Shown piece by piece: positions 55,715-64,000 of a stretch of DNA of 64,000 nucleotides (positions within the stretch are counted from its first letter, which is position 1; each line of letters opens with the position of its first letter). The DNA lies in assembly GCF_018861735.1 (NCBI RefSeq), contig NZ_JAHLEB010000004.1, positions 62,001 through 126,000 on the forward strand, read 5' to 3'. The position numbers and the translations under genes were made by a program. The notes beneath the pieces were generated by a model, which worked only from the letters and a program-made list of their open reading frames with translations, did no database searches and was not told the origin of the DNA. This stretch comes from Clostridium lacusfryxellense. Its GTDB lineage: Bacteria; Bacillota; Clostridia; Clostridiales; Clostridiaceae.

Positions 55715-56827
55715 ATGAATCAGGAATTTATTGAAGCACTAAGAGAAATTGTAGACCAAAAGGGAGTAAGTGAAGATTTACTTTTTGAAACTCTTGAAGA
55801 TGCATTAGTTGCAGCTTATAAGAAAAACTTTGCTACGCTGTCTAATGCTAGCCAAAATGTAAAGGTAACAATGAATAGAGAAACAGGAGAAATACACGTT
55901 TATGGTCAAAAGACAGTTGTAGAAGAAGTAGTTGAAGAGGTTAATGAGATATCACTTGAGGATGCTAAAGAATATAGCCCTAAATATCAAATGGGTGACA
56001 TTGTTGATATCGAAGTTACTCCGAGAAAATTTGGTAGAATAGCTGCGCAATCTGCAAAACAAGTTGTTATTCAAAGAATTAAAGAAGCTGAAAGAAATAT
56101 AATATACAATGAGTTTATAACAAAAGAATTTGATATTATTACCGGAAGTGTTATAAGAAAAGATAGAGGTAATGTATTTATAGATTTAGGTAAAATAGAA
56201 GCTGTACTTGGAGCTACTGAACAAATGCCAGGCGAGGAATATAATTTCAATGAAAAATTGAAACTATATATTGTTGAGGTTAAAAATACTACAAAAGGTG
56301 CTCAAGTAGGAGTATCAAGAACTCATCCAGGTCTTGTGAAGCGTTTATTTGAACTTGAGGTTCCAGAAGTTTTTGGTGGAATAGTTGAAATAAAAAGTAT
56401 TTCAAGGGAAGCTGGTTCAAGAACTAAAATTGCAGTATATTCTAATGATGAAAATGTTGATGCTATGGGAGCCTGTGTTGGACCGAAAGGTATTAGAGTT
56501 CAAAACATAGTTAATGAATTAAGAAACGAGAAAATTGATATTATAAAATGGAGCAAAAAGTCTGAAGAATATATTTCCAATGCCTTAAGCCCTGCAAAGG
56601 TATTAAATGTTGTAGTTGAAGAGAATTCTAAATCTGCAAAGGTTATTGTAGAAGACAATCAATTATCTCTGGCTATTGGAAAAGAAGGTCAAAATGTTAG
56701 ACTTGCTGCAAGATTAACAGGATGGAAAATTGATATTAAAAGTAGAACTCAAGCACAATATAACATGGAACACATTGAAAGTGAAGATGTTGAAAATGAA
56801 GTAATTGAAACCATAACTGAAAAGTAG
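55715..56827 (+). CDS. nusA: Transcription termination/antitermination factor NusA
   Basis: NusA binds RNA polymerase and modulates pausing, termination and rRNA antitermination. The 370-residue product has the N-terminal RNAP-binding domain (1-125), an S1 domain (about 130-200, ITGSVIRKDRGNVFIDLGK) and two KH domains (about 205-345, including GACVGPKGIRVQNIVNEL and LAIGKEGQNVRLAARLTGW). It lacks the C-terminal acidic repeats of E. coli NusA, as normal for Firmicutes. AGGAGG precedes the ATG. Confidence 0.98.
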   Translation: MNQEFIEALREIVDQKGVSEDLLFETLEDALVAAYKKNFATLSNASQNVKVTMNRETGEIHVYGQKTVVEEVVEEVNEISLEDAKEYSPKYQMGDIVDIEVTPRKFGRIAAQSAKQVVIQRIKEAERNIIYNEFITKEFDIITGSVIRKDRGNVFIDLGKIEAVLGATEQMPGEEYNFNEKLKLYIVEVKNTTKGAQVGVSRTHPGLVKRLFELEVPEVFGGIVEIKSISREAGSRTKIAVYSNDENVDAMGACVGPKGIRVQNIVNELRNEKIDIIKWSKKSEEYISNALSPAKVLNVVVEENSKSAKVIVEDNQLSLAIGKEGQNVRLAARLTGWKIDIKSRTQAQYNMEHIESEDVENEVIETITEK

Positions 56828-56837
56828 GTGACGCTTT

Positions 56838-57104
56838 ATGAAAGTTAAAAAAATACCTCAGCGCATGTGTACGGGTTGTATGGAAATGAAAAGCAAGAAA
56901 GAACTATTACGTATAGTTAATAGTAAAGAAGGCGAAATATCTGTAGATTTAACTGGTAAAAAGCCAGGTAGAGGTGCATATATTTGTAAGAGTATTGAAT
57001 GTTTTGAAAAATCTTTTAAGACGAAAAGATTAGAGCGGAATTTAGGCGGAAAAGTAAGCGAAGAAATTTATGGTAAATTAAAGGATGAGATAAATCATGA
57101 ATAA
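56838..57104 (+). CDS. rnpM: RNase P modulator RnpM (YlxR)
   Basis: YlxR proteins bind RNA; in Bacillus this one has been reported to bind RNase P RNA and dampen its activity, hence RnpM. The 88-residue product has RMCTGCMEMKSKKELLRIV and GKKPGRGAYICKSIECFEKS, the family core with conserved cysteines. AGGTGA precedes the ATG, and the last 8 bases overlap ylxQ. It is always found between nusA and infB in this group. Confidence 0.94.
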   Translation: MKVKKIPQRMCTGCMEMKSKKELLRIVNSKEGEISVDLTGKKPGRGAYICKSIECFEKSFKTKRLERNLGGKVSEEIYGKLKDEINHE

Positions 57105-57471
57105 TAAATTTTTTCAATTTTTAGGTTTAACTAAAAAAGCTGGGAAACTTATAGAAGGTTATAATCAATGTGAAGATGCGCTGTCACATGGTAGAGGAAG
57201 TCTTATAATTTTATCGCAGGAAAGTGCTACAAATACAAAAGATAAATTTAAAAGATTAGCAAGTAAAAACTGTATACCTCTTATAGAGGGAGTGTCTAAT
57301 GAGACACTAGGTAAGGCCCTAGGTAGGGATGAAATTAATGTTTTGTGTGTATATGATAAAAAAATGAGTAATAAGTTACTAAGCTTATGGAATGAATTGA
57401 ATGAAAGTGTCGAAATCATTGAAAGTACTGAAAGTATCGAAGAGATCGAAAGTAAGGAAAACAATGAATAA
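57097..57471 (+). CDS. ylxQ: L7Ae-family RNA-binding protein YlxQ
   Basis: YlxQ is an L7Ae/L30e-fold protein that binds kink-turn RNA and is non-essential where tested. The 124-residue product has FLGLTKKAGKLIEGYNQCED and LIILSQESATNTKDKFKRLA, the L7Ae core (about 1-95). A repetitive acidic C-terminal tail (ESVEIIESTESIEEIESKEN) is longer than usual for the family. The start overlaps rnpM by 8 nt, indicating coupling. Confidence 0.93.
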   Translation: MNNKFFQFLGLTKKAGKLIEGYNQCEDALSHGRGSLIILSQESATNTKDKFKRLASKNCIPLIEGVSNETLGKALGRDEINVLCVYDKKMSNKLLSLWNELNESVEIIESTESIEEIESKENNE

Positions 57472-57494
57472 ATTAAATTTCGGGGGTGAATGAT

Positions 57495-59570
57495 TTGGCA
57501 AAAGTCAGAATATATGAATTAGCAAAAGAATTAGAAGTGTCAAGTAAAGAATTAATTAATGTACTATTTGAAGAATTTAGTATAAAGGCCAAAAATCATA
57601 TGAGTGTGATTGAGGAAGAGGATGCTGAATTAATAAAGGAACTTTATAGTGATGAAAATTCAGGACTTAAGGATAATAAAAACGAAACTGTAGAACACTA
57701 TGAGAATCTTGCTAATGAAGATGCTAACAAAGTTGTTATTAGAAAAAGAGGTAGAAAAGGAAGAGACGAACTAGGTAATGGTAATAATGGTGTTGAGGCG
57801 ATAGATGATGAAGTTGTCGTAATCGATAGTACTATTACAGTTAAAGATTTAGCTGAAACTTTGAAGAGACCATATGTTGAAGTAATTAAACAACTTATTT
57901 TTATAGGAGTTATGGCTGGAATGAACCAAGAAATTGATTTTGCTACAGCTGAAAAAGTAATAGAAAAATATGGTGCTCTTGCAGTACTCAGAGAAGTAGA
58001 AGAAGGCAAAATTGCTGATGATGAAGATATTGATGACTCTGAAACTGAAATAGACACAGATAAAAAACCAGCTGTTGTTACTGTTATGGGTCACGTTGAT
58101 CACGGCAAGACATCACTTCTTGACTGTATTAGAAAGTCTAAAGTTACAGAATCAGAAGCAGGCGGAATAACACAACACATAGGTGCATATACTGTTGATA
58201 TTAAGGGTGAAAAGATCACATTCTTAGATACACCAGGTCATGAAGCGTTCACAGCAATGAGAGCAAGAGGAGCCCAAATAACAGATATAGTTATACTTGT
58301 AGTAGCTGCAGATGATGGTATTATGCCACAAACTGAAGAAGCTATAAATCATTGTAAGGCTGCTAATGTACCAATTATAGTAGCTATAAACAAGATAGAT
58401 AGACCAGGAGCTAATCCAGATAAAGTTAAACAAGAATTAACAGAGTTTGGTCTTGTAGCAGAAGATTGGGGCGGAGATACTATATGTGTTCCAGTATCAG
58501 CTCATACTAAAGAGGGTATAGATACTTTACTTGAAATGGTAGTGATTACAGCTGAAATGTTAGAGCTTAAAGCAAATCATAAGAGAAAAGCAAAAGGAAC
58601 AGTTATAGAAGGTAAATTAGACAAAGGTCGTGGACCACTTGCTACATTACTTATACAAAATGGTACACTCAAAACTGGAGATTCTATAATAGTTGGATCT
58701 ACTTACGGAAGAATAAGAGCAATGTTTGATGATAAGGGTAAAAAAATCAAATCAGCAGGACCTTCTATACCAGTAGAAATACTTGGATTATCAGATGTTC
58801 CAGCAGCTGGAGATAGATTTAATGTAGTTAAAGATGAGAAAACTGCAAGAAATATGGCTGAAACTAGAAAAGCAAACTTAAGAGAAGAACATTTTGAAAC
58901 TAGTAATAGAGTTTCTATGGAGAACTTATATAGCCAAATACAAGAAGGATCTGTTAAAGAACTTGGAGTAATAGTTAAAGCTGATGTTCAAGGGTCTGTA
59001 GAGGCAGTAAGACAATCTCTTGAAAAACTATCTACTGATAATGTTAAAGTAAGAGTTTTACATTCTGGAGTGGGAGCTATTACAGAAACAGACGTTGTTC
59101 TAGCAGCTGCATCAAACGCAATAATTATTGGGTTTAATGTAAGACCAGATAATAATGCAGCAGCAATAGGAGAAAAAGAGAAAGTAGAAATTAAAACTTA
59201 CAGAATAATTTATGATGCTCTTGACGACATAAAAGCTGCAATGCTTGGAATGCTTGATCCTGTATATAAAGAAGTTGTTTTGGGTAGAGTTGAAATAAGA
59301 CAAATATATAAAGTTTCTAATGTTGGAACAATAGCTGGGTCTTATGTATTAACAGGTAAAATTACTAGAAGTAGTTCTGTACGTGTACTTAGAAATGGAA
59401 TAGTTATAACTGAATCAACTTTAGCTTCATTAAAAAGATTTAAAGATGATGCAAAAGAAGTTGCTGCTGGATATGAATGTGGATTAAGCGTAGAAAAATT
59501 CAATGACATTAAAGAAGGCGACATTATTGAAGCATTCATTATGGAAGAAATAAAACCAAAATTAACATAA
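57495..59570 (+). CDS. infB: Translation initiation factor IF-2
   Basis: IF-2 is the GTPase that brings initiator tRNA to the ribosome. The 691-residue product starts [20 protein letters not shown] (IF2-N domain), has a short variable linker, then the G domain with GHVDHGKTS (about 198), DTPGHEAF and NKIDRPGAN, and the C-terminal barrels. I place the start at TTG 57495, with GGGGGTGA 6 nt upstream; GTG 57486 lies inside that ribosome binding site. The linker is short compared with many species. rbfA follows after 21 bp. Confidence 0.98.
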   Translation: MAKVRIYELAKELEVSSKELINVLFEEFSIKAKNHMSVIEEEDAELIKELYSDENSGLKDNKNETVEHYENLANEDANKVVIRKRGRKGRDELGNGNNGVEAIDDEVVVIDSTITVKDLAETLKRPYVEVIKQLIFIGVMAGMNQEIDFATAEKVIEKYGALAVLREVEEGKIADDEDIDDSETEIDTDKKPAVVTVMGHVDHGKTSLLDCIRKSKVTESEAGGITQHIGAYTVDIKGEKITFLDTPGHEAFTAMRARGAQITDIVILVVAADDGIMPQTEEAINHCKAANVPIIVAINKIDRPGANPDKVKQELTEFGLVAEDWGGDTICVPVSAHTKEGIDTLLEMVVITAEMLELKANHKRKAKGTVIEGKLDKGRGPLATLLIQNGTLKTGDSIIVGSTYGRIRAMFDDKGKKIKSAGPSIPVEILGLSDVPAAGDRFNVVKDEKTARNMAETRKANLREEHFETSNRVSMENLYSQIQEGSVKELGVIVKADVQGSVEAVRQSLEKLSTDNVKVRVLHSGVGAITETDVVLAAASNAIIIGFNVRPDNNAAAIGEKEKVEIKTYRIIYDALDDIKAAMLGMLDPVYKEVVLGRVEIRQIYKVSNVGTIAGSYVLTGKITRSSSVRVLRNGIVITESTLASLKRFKDDAKEVAAGYECGLSVEKFNDIKEGDIIEAFIMEEIKPKLT

Positions 59571-59591
59571 GTGTAAGGAGTAGTGGGTTGT

Positions 59592-60029
59592 ATGGTTAGT
59601 TATAGAAACGGTAGAATAAATGAAGAAATAAAAAAAGATGTAAGCAATACAATTCAGAACAAGATTAAAGATCCTAGGTTAAGTGCTATGGTAAGTGTAA
59701 CAAAAGTAGACACAACAAAAGACTTAAGTTATACAAAAATCTATGTTAGCATATTTGGTAATGAGCTTGCTAAAAAAGAATCAATTCAAGCACTAAAAAG
59801 TTCAACTGGACTTATTAGAAAGGAACTTGGGGCTCATGTTAAATTAAGACATGTTCCTCAAATTATCATAGAAGTGGATGAAACTATAGAACGTGCTATT
59901 CATTTAGAAACTCTTTTTCATCAAATTAAGGAAAAAGATAAGAATGAACAAGTAAAGGACAATGATGATATAATAAAAGATGATGTAAATGAAGAAGGTA
60001 TAGCAGAAGAAAATAGCGATGAAGATTAA
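59592..60029 (+). CDS. rbfA: Ribosome-binding factor A
   Basis: RbfA is a KH-fold factor needed for 16S 5'-end maturation. The 145-residue product starts MVSYRNGRINEEIKKDVSNT and has NKIKDPRLSAMVSVTKV and LRHVPQIIIEVDETIERA, then an acidic, low-complexity tail (about 118-145). ATG 59592 is preferred to GTG 59583, which is only 2 nt from AAGGAG. The end overlaps nrnA by 11 nt. Confidence 0.95.
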   Translation: MVSYRNGRINEEIKKDVSNTIQNKIKDPRLSAMVSVTKVDTTKDLSYTKIYVSIFGNELAKKESIQALKSSTGLIRKELGAHVKLRHVPQIIIEVDETIERAIHLETLFHQIKEKDKNEQVKDNDDIIKDDVNEEGIAEENSDED

Positions 60030-60981
60030 CGGTATTGTTGAAAAAATAATTACGTTTAAAAAAATTGCTATTACTTTTCATACTTCTCCAGATGGTGATT
60101 CATTAGGTAGTGCACTTGCACTGCTTATTGGACTTAGAAAGTTGAAGAAGGATGTGTGTATAATTTCAAAAGAAATTATCCCACAAACTTTTTCTTTTTT
60201 GCCATATTCAAATGAAATTAATGCTGAAATAAGTCAACCACCTGAAGGAACTGATTGCGTTATAGTACTAGACTGTGGTAATTTTAAAAGAGTTAATGCC
60301 GATTTAAAGTTACATGATAAGAAGTATGAATTAATTAATATAGATCACCACCTATCTAATGATTTGTATGGTGACATAAATTTTATTGATGTATTAGCCT
60401 CGGCTGTTGGAGAAATTATATATGAAGTGTTAAGACTTCTTAATGTGGAATTAGATAAGGAAATAGGCACATGTTTGTATACTTCATTACTTACAGATAC
60501 AGGATGTTTTAGACACTCGAGTACCACGGAGTTAACTCATAACATTGCTGGAAGGCTTATTAATACAGGGATAGATTTTAGTGATATTTACAGAATGATT
60601 TTTGAAAATAAGAAATTTGAGGAAATAAAATTTTTTGGAGAAATTATTAGTAATATGACATTAGAACTTAATGGTAAAGTATCTGTTATGTATATCTCTA
60701 AAACTGTACTTGAAAAATATAACCTAGAAGCAGTTGATACATCGGATGTTATTAATTCTGGGGTTTCAATAGATACTGTTGAAGTCGCTATTCTTATAAA
60801 AGAATTGGGAAACGGTGTTAAAGTGAGTTTAAGATCTAAATATTTAGTAAATGTAAGCAAAATTGCTGAAGATTTTAACGGTGGGGGACATATTAGAGCA
60901 GCAGGTTTTTATGCACAGGCAAGTTTTGATAATACTAAAGTTAAATTAATAGAAATCATAGAAAAAGAGTTGATGAAATGA
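60019..60981 (+). CDS. nrnA: DHH/DHHA1 phosphoesterase NrnA (oligoribonuclease and pAp phosphatase)
   Basis: NrnA degrades very short RNAs (nanoRNA) and removes the 3' phosphate of pAp; in other bacteria related enzymes also hydrolyse pGpG, the breakdown product of cyclic-di-GMP. The 320-residue product has FHTSPDGDSLGSA (20-32), VVLDCGN-like VIVLDCGN, the DHH motif in NIDHHLSND (about 112), and the C-terminal DHHA1 signature FNGGGHIRAAG. It overlaps rbfA by 11 nt and truB by 4 nt. Confidence 0.94.
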   Translation: MKINGIVEKIITFKKIAITFHTSPDGDSLGSALALLIGLRKLKKDVCIISKEIIPQTFSFLPYSNEINAEISQPPEGTDCVIVLDCGNFKRVNADLKLHDKKYELINIDHHLSNDLYGDINFIDVLASAVGEIIYEVLRLLNVELDKEIGTCLYTSLLTDTGCFRHSSTTELTHNIAGRLINTGIDFSDIYRMIFENKKFEEIKFFGEIISNMTLELNGKVSVMYISKTVLEKYNLEAVDTSDVINSGVSIDTVEVAILIKELGNGVKVSLRSKYLVNVSKIAEDFNGGGHIRAAGFYAQASFDNTKVKLIEIIEKELMK

Positions 60982-61847
60982 ATGGTATAATAAATGTATT
61001 TAAACCTACAGGGATTACTTCTTTTGATGTAGTCCGTACAATAAGAAAAATTAGTAATATAAAAAAAGTAGGCCACGCTGGTACTCTAGATCCTGAGGCT
61101 AGCGGGGTTTTACCTGTTTGTATTGGAAGAGCAACAAAGGCAATTGACTATATAATGGGCGATTTTAAAATCTATGAAGTTGAGCTTAAATTAGGAGTAA
61201 CTACAGATACTTATGATAGAGAAGGTAAGATTTTAAGTGAGAGTGAAGTAGCTCTGAGTGATGAGGAAATTACTGGGGCTATTAATTCTTTTATTGGTGA
61301 AATAAAACAAATTCCACCAATGTACTCAGCTCTAAAGGTAAATGGGAAAAAGCTTTATGAATTAGCAAGAGCAGGAATAGAAATAGAAAGAGCGGCAAGA
61401 CCTATAACGATCTATGAAATAGATATTACAAATTTAGAGTCGCCATACGTAAAGTTTAGGGTTAAATGCTCTAAGGGTACTTATATTAGAAGTTTATGTT
61501 ATGACATCGGAGAATTACTAAAATGTGGCGGAATGATGTGGAATTTGCGTAGGACTGCTACTGGTCAATTTCATATTGATGATGCTATAAATATAGAGGA
61601 TTTAAATGAAGAAAATATAAGTAAACATGTTATGCCTATTGAAAAGATTTTTCAAAATAATTCTAAAATTATCATAGAGGATAAGTTTGTTAAGTTTTTG
61701 CTCAATGGCGTTGTGGTAAAGGATAAAGCATTAACTTGTAAGTTTGAGATGGGTACTATGTATAGTATATATAATAATGAAAATGATTTTATTGGGATTG
61801 CGGATAAAGGCAATGATGGTGTTAGGCTAATAAAATCATTTATATAG
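60978..61847 (+). CDS. truB: tRNA pseudouridine55 synthase TruB
   Basis: TruB makes pseudouridine 55 in the T loop of all elongator tRNAs. The 289-residue product has the catalytic segment GHAGTLDPEASGVLPV with Asp38, VTTDTYDREGKI, PPMYSALKVNGKKLYELAR and the CSKGTYIRSLCYDIG box, plus a C-terminal PUA-like part. It overlaps nrnA by ATGA, so translation is coupled. Confidence 0.97.
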   Translation: MNGIINVFKPTGITSFDVVRTIRKISNIKKVGHAGTLDPEASGVLPVCIGRATKAIDYIMGDFKIYEVELKLGVTTDTYDREGKILSESEVALSDEEITGAINSFIGEIKQIPPMYSALKVNGKKLYELARAGIEIERAARPITIYEIDITNLESPYVKFRVKCSKGTYIRSLCYDIGELLKCGGMMWNLRRTATGQFHIDDAINIEDLNEENISKHVMPIEKIFQNNSKIIIEDKFVKFLLNGVVVKDKALTCKFEMGTMYSIYNNENDFIGIADKGNDGVRLIKSFI

Positions 61848-61858
61848 GAGTATATTAA

Positions 61859-62776
61859 ATGATAGTTATAAAAGATAATTTTAAAAGAAAACTTGAATAT
61901 TCAACATACATTGCTTTAGGAAGTTTTGATGGCATACATTTAGGCCATATGTCTCTTATAAACAAAACTGTGGAACTTGCAAAAACAAATAACGCTAAAA
62001 GCATGATTTGTACATTTAAAAATCACCCTTTATCTGTTATAAACAAAGAGATTTGTCCGAAGTTAATAATGGACAATGACACCAAATTAAATTTATTAGA
62101 AAAAACTGGTATTGATATAGTTAATTTAGTTAATTTTGATAAAAAATTTATGAAGATAACCCCAGAAGAATTTATAAATAATATGGTGAAATTATATAAT
62201 GCAAAAGGTATAGTTGTTGGGTTCAATTATAGATTTGGATATAAAAATTTAGGCGATGTAGAAATGATTAAAACATATAGTGAGCTATTAGGATATAAGC
62301 TTTATGTTTGTGATGCCATTACTATTAATGATGAGGTTGTTAGTAGTTCGAAGATACGTCATCTCATTGCTGAAGGCAATATCATAAAAGCAAATGAACT
62401 TTTAGGGAGGCCGCATTCTATTATTGGAAAAGTTATAGAGGGAAAACAACTCGGCAGAACTATTGGATTCCCTACTGTGAATTTAAATTACAATAAGGAA
62501 TATATTCTTCCTAAGGGAGGAGTATACTACACTGTAGTTGAATACGAGAATGTTTTTTATAAAGCTATAACTAATATAGGATATAATCCTACTGTAGAAG
62601 GTGGAAAGTTATCGGTTGAAACACATATTCTAAACTTTAATAAACAAATCTATGGTGAAGTAGTTAAAATAAACTTTATAGACAGAATAAGAGATGAAGT
62701 TAAATTTGAGACTGTTGATAAGTTAAAGCAGCAGCTGTTAAAGGATAAGAATTATGTTATAAATGAAAAAATATAA
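61859..62776 (+). CDS. ribF: Bifunctional riboflavin kinase/FAD synthetase RibF
   Basis: RibF turns riboflavin into FMN and then FAD. The 305-residue product has an N-terminal adenylyltransferase domain with GSFDGIHLGH (21-30), CTFKNHPLS, VVGFNYRFGYKNLGD and SSSKIRHLIAEG, and a C-terminal flavokinase domain with GRTIGFPTVNLN and VYYTVVEYEN-type strands. AGGAG lies before the ATG. It ends the nusA operon; no FMN riboswitch was seen. Confidence 0.96.
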   Translation: MIVIKDNFKRKLEYSTYIALGSFDGIHLGHMSLINKTVELAKTNNAKSMICTFKNHPLSVINKEICPKLIMDNDTKLNLLEKTGIDIVNLVNFDKKFMKITPEEFINNMVKLYNAKGIVVGFNYRFGYKNLGDVEMIKTYSELLGYKLYVCDAITINDEVVSSSKIRHLIAEGNIIKANELLGRPHSIIGKVIEGKQLGRTIGFPTVNLNYNKEYILPKGGVYYTVVEYENVFYKAITNIGYNPTVEGGKLSVETHILNFNKQIYGEVVKINFIDRIRDEVKFETVDKLKQQLLKDKNYVINEKI

Positions 62777-62806
62777 TAAAAATACAGATTTAGATGTAAA
62801 AACTAA

Positions 62807-62835
62807 TTTACAATTTAATGTTAGTTTGTTATAAT
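62807..62835 (+). promoter_or_regulatory. Sigma-A promoter of rpsO
   Basis: TTTACA (62807-62812) and a perfect TATAAT (62830-62835) are 17 bp apart. Transcription should begin near 62842. Confidence 0.85.
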
Positions 62836-62841
62836 TGATAT

Positions 62842-62916
62842 GAACCTTATGCTAAGTTCACCGAATCACCAACGGTATACTTGGAATATGGGGATTATAT
62901 TCGGAGGTGTTGTAAA
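62842..62916 (+). promoter_or_regulatory. S15-type autoregulatory leader of rpsO
   Basis: The 75-nt leader can fold in two ways. CCGAAT (62864-62869) pairs with ATTCGG (62900-62905), whose last bases run into the GGAGG ribosome binding site. Alternatively GAATAT pairs with ATATTC locally. GAAC/GTTC closes a first hairpin. This is the layout of S15 leaders that block ribosome binding when S15 is in excess; the exact class was not tested. Confidence 0.65.
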
Positions 62917-63180
62917 ATGGAAAAAGCTACAAAACAAGCAATAATGGTAAAACATGCAAGACATGAAGGAGATACAGGTTCTCCAGAAGTGCAAATAGCA
63001 CTACTTACTGCTAGAATCCAAGAGTTAAATGAACATTTGAAAGTTCATAAAAAAGATCACCATTCTAGAAGAGGTCTATTAATGATGGTTGGACAAAGAA
63101 AAGGAATGTTAGGTTACTTAAAGAACCAGGATATTGAAAGATATCGTGCAATTCTTGCGGAACTTGGACTAAGAAAGTAA
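62917..63180 (+). CDS. rpsO: 30S ribosomal protein S15
   Basis: S15 is a primary 16S-binding protein of the small subunit. The 87-residue product has [20 protein letters not shown] and [19 protein letters not shown], the family signature. CGGAGGTG precedes ATG 62917; a longer frame from 62881 starts inside the leader and is rejected. It has its own promoter, leader and terminator, and pnp follows as in most bacteria. Confidence 0.98.
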   Translation: MEKATKQAIMVKHARHEGDTGSPEVQIALLTARIQELNEHLKVHKKDHHSRRGLLMMVGQRKGMLGYLKNQDIERYRAILAELGLRK

Positions 63181-63182
63181 TT

Positions 63183-63210
63183 CAGAGCGGCTTTGCCGCT
63201 CTGTTATTTT
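63183..63210 (+). terminator. Intrinsic terminator after rpsO
   Basis: CAGAGCGGC (63183-63191) pairs perfectly with GCCGCTCTG (63195-63203) around TTT, followed by TTATTTTAG. Confidence 0.88.
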
Positions 63211-63284
63211 AGGTTAGGAAAATAATATATACAATTAATTAATAATAATAATAATATTAATATAAATTTAGGGGAGGCAAATAT

Positions 63285-64000
63285 ATGATTCATATTATGG
63301 AAACTACTGTTGCAGGTAGAACTCTTAAAGTTGAATATGGTAAGGTTGGAATGTTATCTGACTGTGCATTATTCATGAGTTATGGAGAAACAGTAGTTTT
63401 AGTTAATGCAAATGCATCAGAAAAACCAAGGGATGGTATTGATTTCTTTCCATTAAGTGTAGAATATGAAGAAAAACTTTATGCTGTTGGTAAAATTCCT
63501 GGTGGATTCATAAAAAGGGAAGCAAGACCATCTGAAAAAGCTATTTTAACTGCAAGAGGAATTGATAGGCCTCTAAGACCATTATTTCCTAAAGGTTATA
63601 AAAATGATGTTCAAATCGTTTGTACTGTATTATCAGTTGAACAAGATAATTCACCTGAAATACTTGCTATGAATGCAGCATCACTAGCTCTATGTGTATC
63701 TAGTATACCATTTACGGATGCTGTTGCAACAGTTTCAGTAGGTCTTATTGATGGTAAATTCATATTAAGTCCTACACAAGAAGAAAGAAATTTAACTTCT
63801 CTAAAACTTACAGTTTGCGCAACAAAAGACAACGTAACAATGATAGAAGCAAGTGGTGATGAAATAGCTGAAGATATAATGATAGCTGCAATCGACTTTG
63901 CTTTTGAAGCATGTAAAAAAATAGTAGCTTTCCAAGAAGAAGCTGTTGCTAAATTTGGAAAGAAGAAAAATATTCCTGAATTTGCGAAAATAGATGAAAC
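63285..64000 (+). CDS. pnp: Polyribonucleotide nucleotidyltransferase (PNPase), N-terminal part
   Basis: PNPase degrades RNA from the 3' end with phosphate and is a core RNA-turnover enzyme. The frame opens with ATG 63285 after GGGGAGG and reads [20 protein letters not shown], then [35 protein letters not shown] and [20 protein letters not shown], the first RNase PH domain. It runs off the right edge after 238 codons with no stop, so only about a third of the usual 700 residues is present. Confidence 0.97.
   Translation, partial: MIHIMETTVAGRTLKVEYGKVGMLSDCALFMSYGETVVLVNANASEKPRDGIDFFPLSVEYEEKLYAVGKIPGGFIKREARPSEKAILTARGIDRPLRPLFPKGYKNDVQIVCTVLSVEQDNSPEILAMNAASLALCVSSIPFTDAVATVSVGLIDGKFILSPTQEERNLTSLKLTVCATKDNVTMIEASGDEIAEDIMIAAIDFAFEACKKIVAFQEEAVAKFGKKKNIPEFAKIDE

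Noticed and set aside
63238-63260. TAA-rich microsatellite before pnp
   Set aside because: A short run of TAA units in a generally AT-rich leader; nothing indicates function.

Overview
The window looks like a chromosome segment of a low-GC, spore-forming Clostridium (sensu stricto type). The evidence is AT-rich codon use, AAGGAGG-type ribosome binding sites, frequent TTG starts, a pta-ackA acetate pair, the spore protein YlbJ/SpoVV, and one long block of housekeeping genes in the clostridial recG-to-pnp order. Genus is an inference from gene content and order; no database search was possible.

Layout. (1) 1-5.0 kb: 3' end of recG, rsmD, coaD, a coiled-coil protein, then ylbJ and tmcAL on the minus strand. 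(2) 5.3-11.9 kb: pta-ackA, yceD-rpmF, plsX-acpP, rnc and a radical SAM gene. (3) 11.9-23.2 kb: a 32-codon membrane miniprotein, smc-ftsY, ylxM-ffh-rpsP-khpA-rimM-trmD, rplS behind an L19-type leader, lepB, rbgA, rnhB. (4) 23.2-34.97 kb: an accessory exopolysaccharide/capsule locus with a complete Wzx/Wzy set: phosphoglycosyl transferase, epimerase, three glycosyltransferases, polymerase, acetyltransferase, flippase, LCP ligase, chain-length adaptor and BY-kinase. (5) 35-42 kb: yraN (minus), a DUF2382-like protein, comM, dprA, topA, codY. (6) 42-64 kb: rpsB-tsf, pyrH-frr, uppS-cdsA-dxr-rseP-ispG-polC, rimP-nusA-rnpM-ylxQ-infB-rbfA-nrnA-truB-ribF, rpsO, and the start of pnp.

The observation I rate highest is in the 326-bp leader before the exopolysaccharide locus. 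It matches the class II cyclic-di-GMP riboswitch aptamer as I remember it: identical UUUAAAUUGG and UAGUAGUG blocks at the same spacing, and a helix in which both arms have changed while pairing is kept. A plausible intrinsic terminator using the same 3' strand follows. If right, c-di-GMP would control the whole polysaccharide operon by transcription attenuation.

Other items: a possible 19-codon ORF coupled to coaD; a structured, possibly uORF-bearing leader before yceD-rpmF; a promoter -35 box inside a hairpin before ylxM; an apparent AUU start codon in one glycosyltransferase; four 16-bp tandem repeats before pyrH; S15 and S2 leaders; and several strong hairpins that lack a U-tract. I saw no tRNA, rRNA, CRISPR array, insertion sequence or prophage gene.
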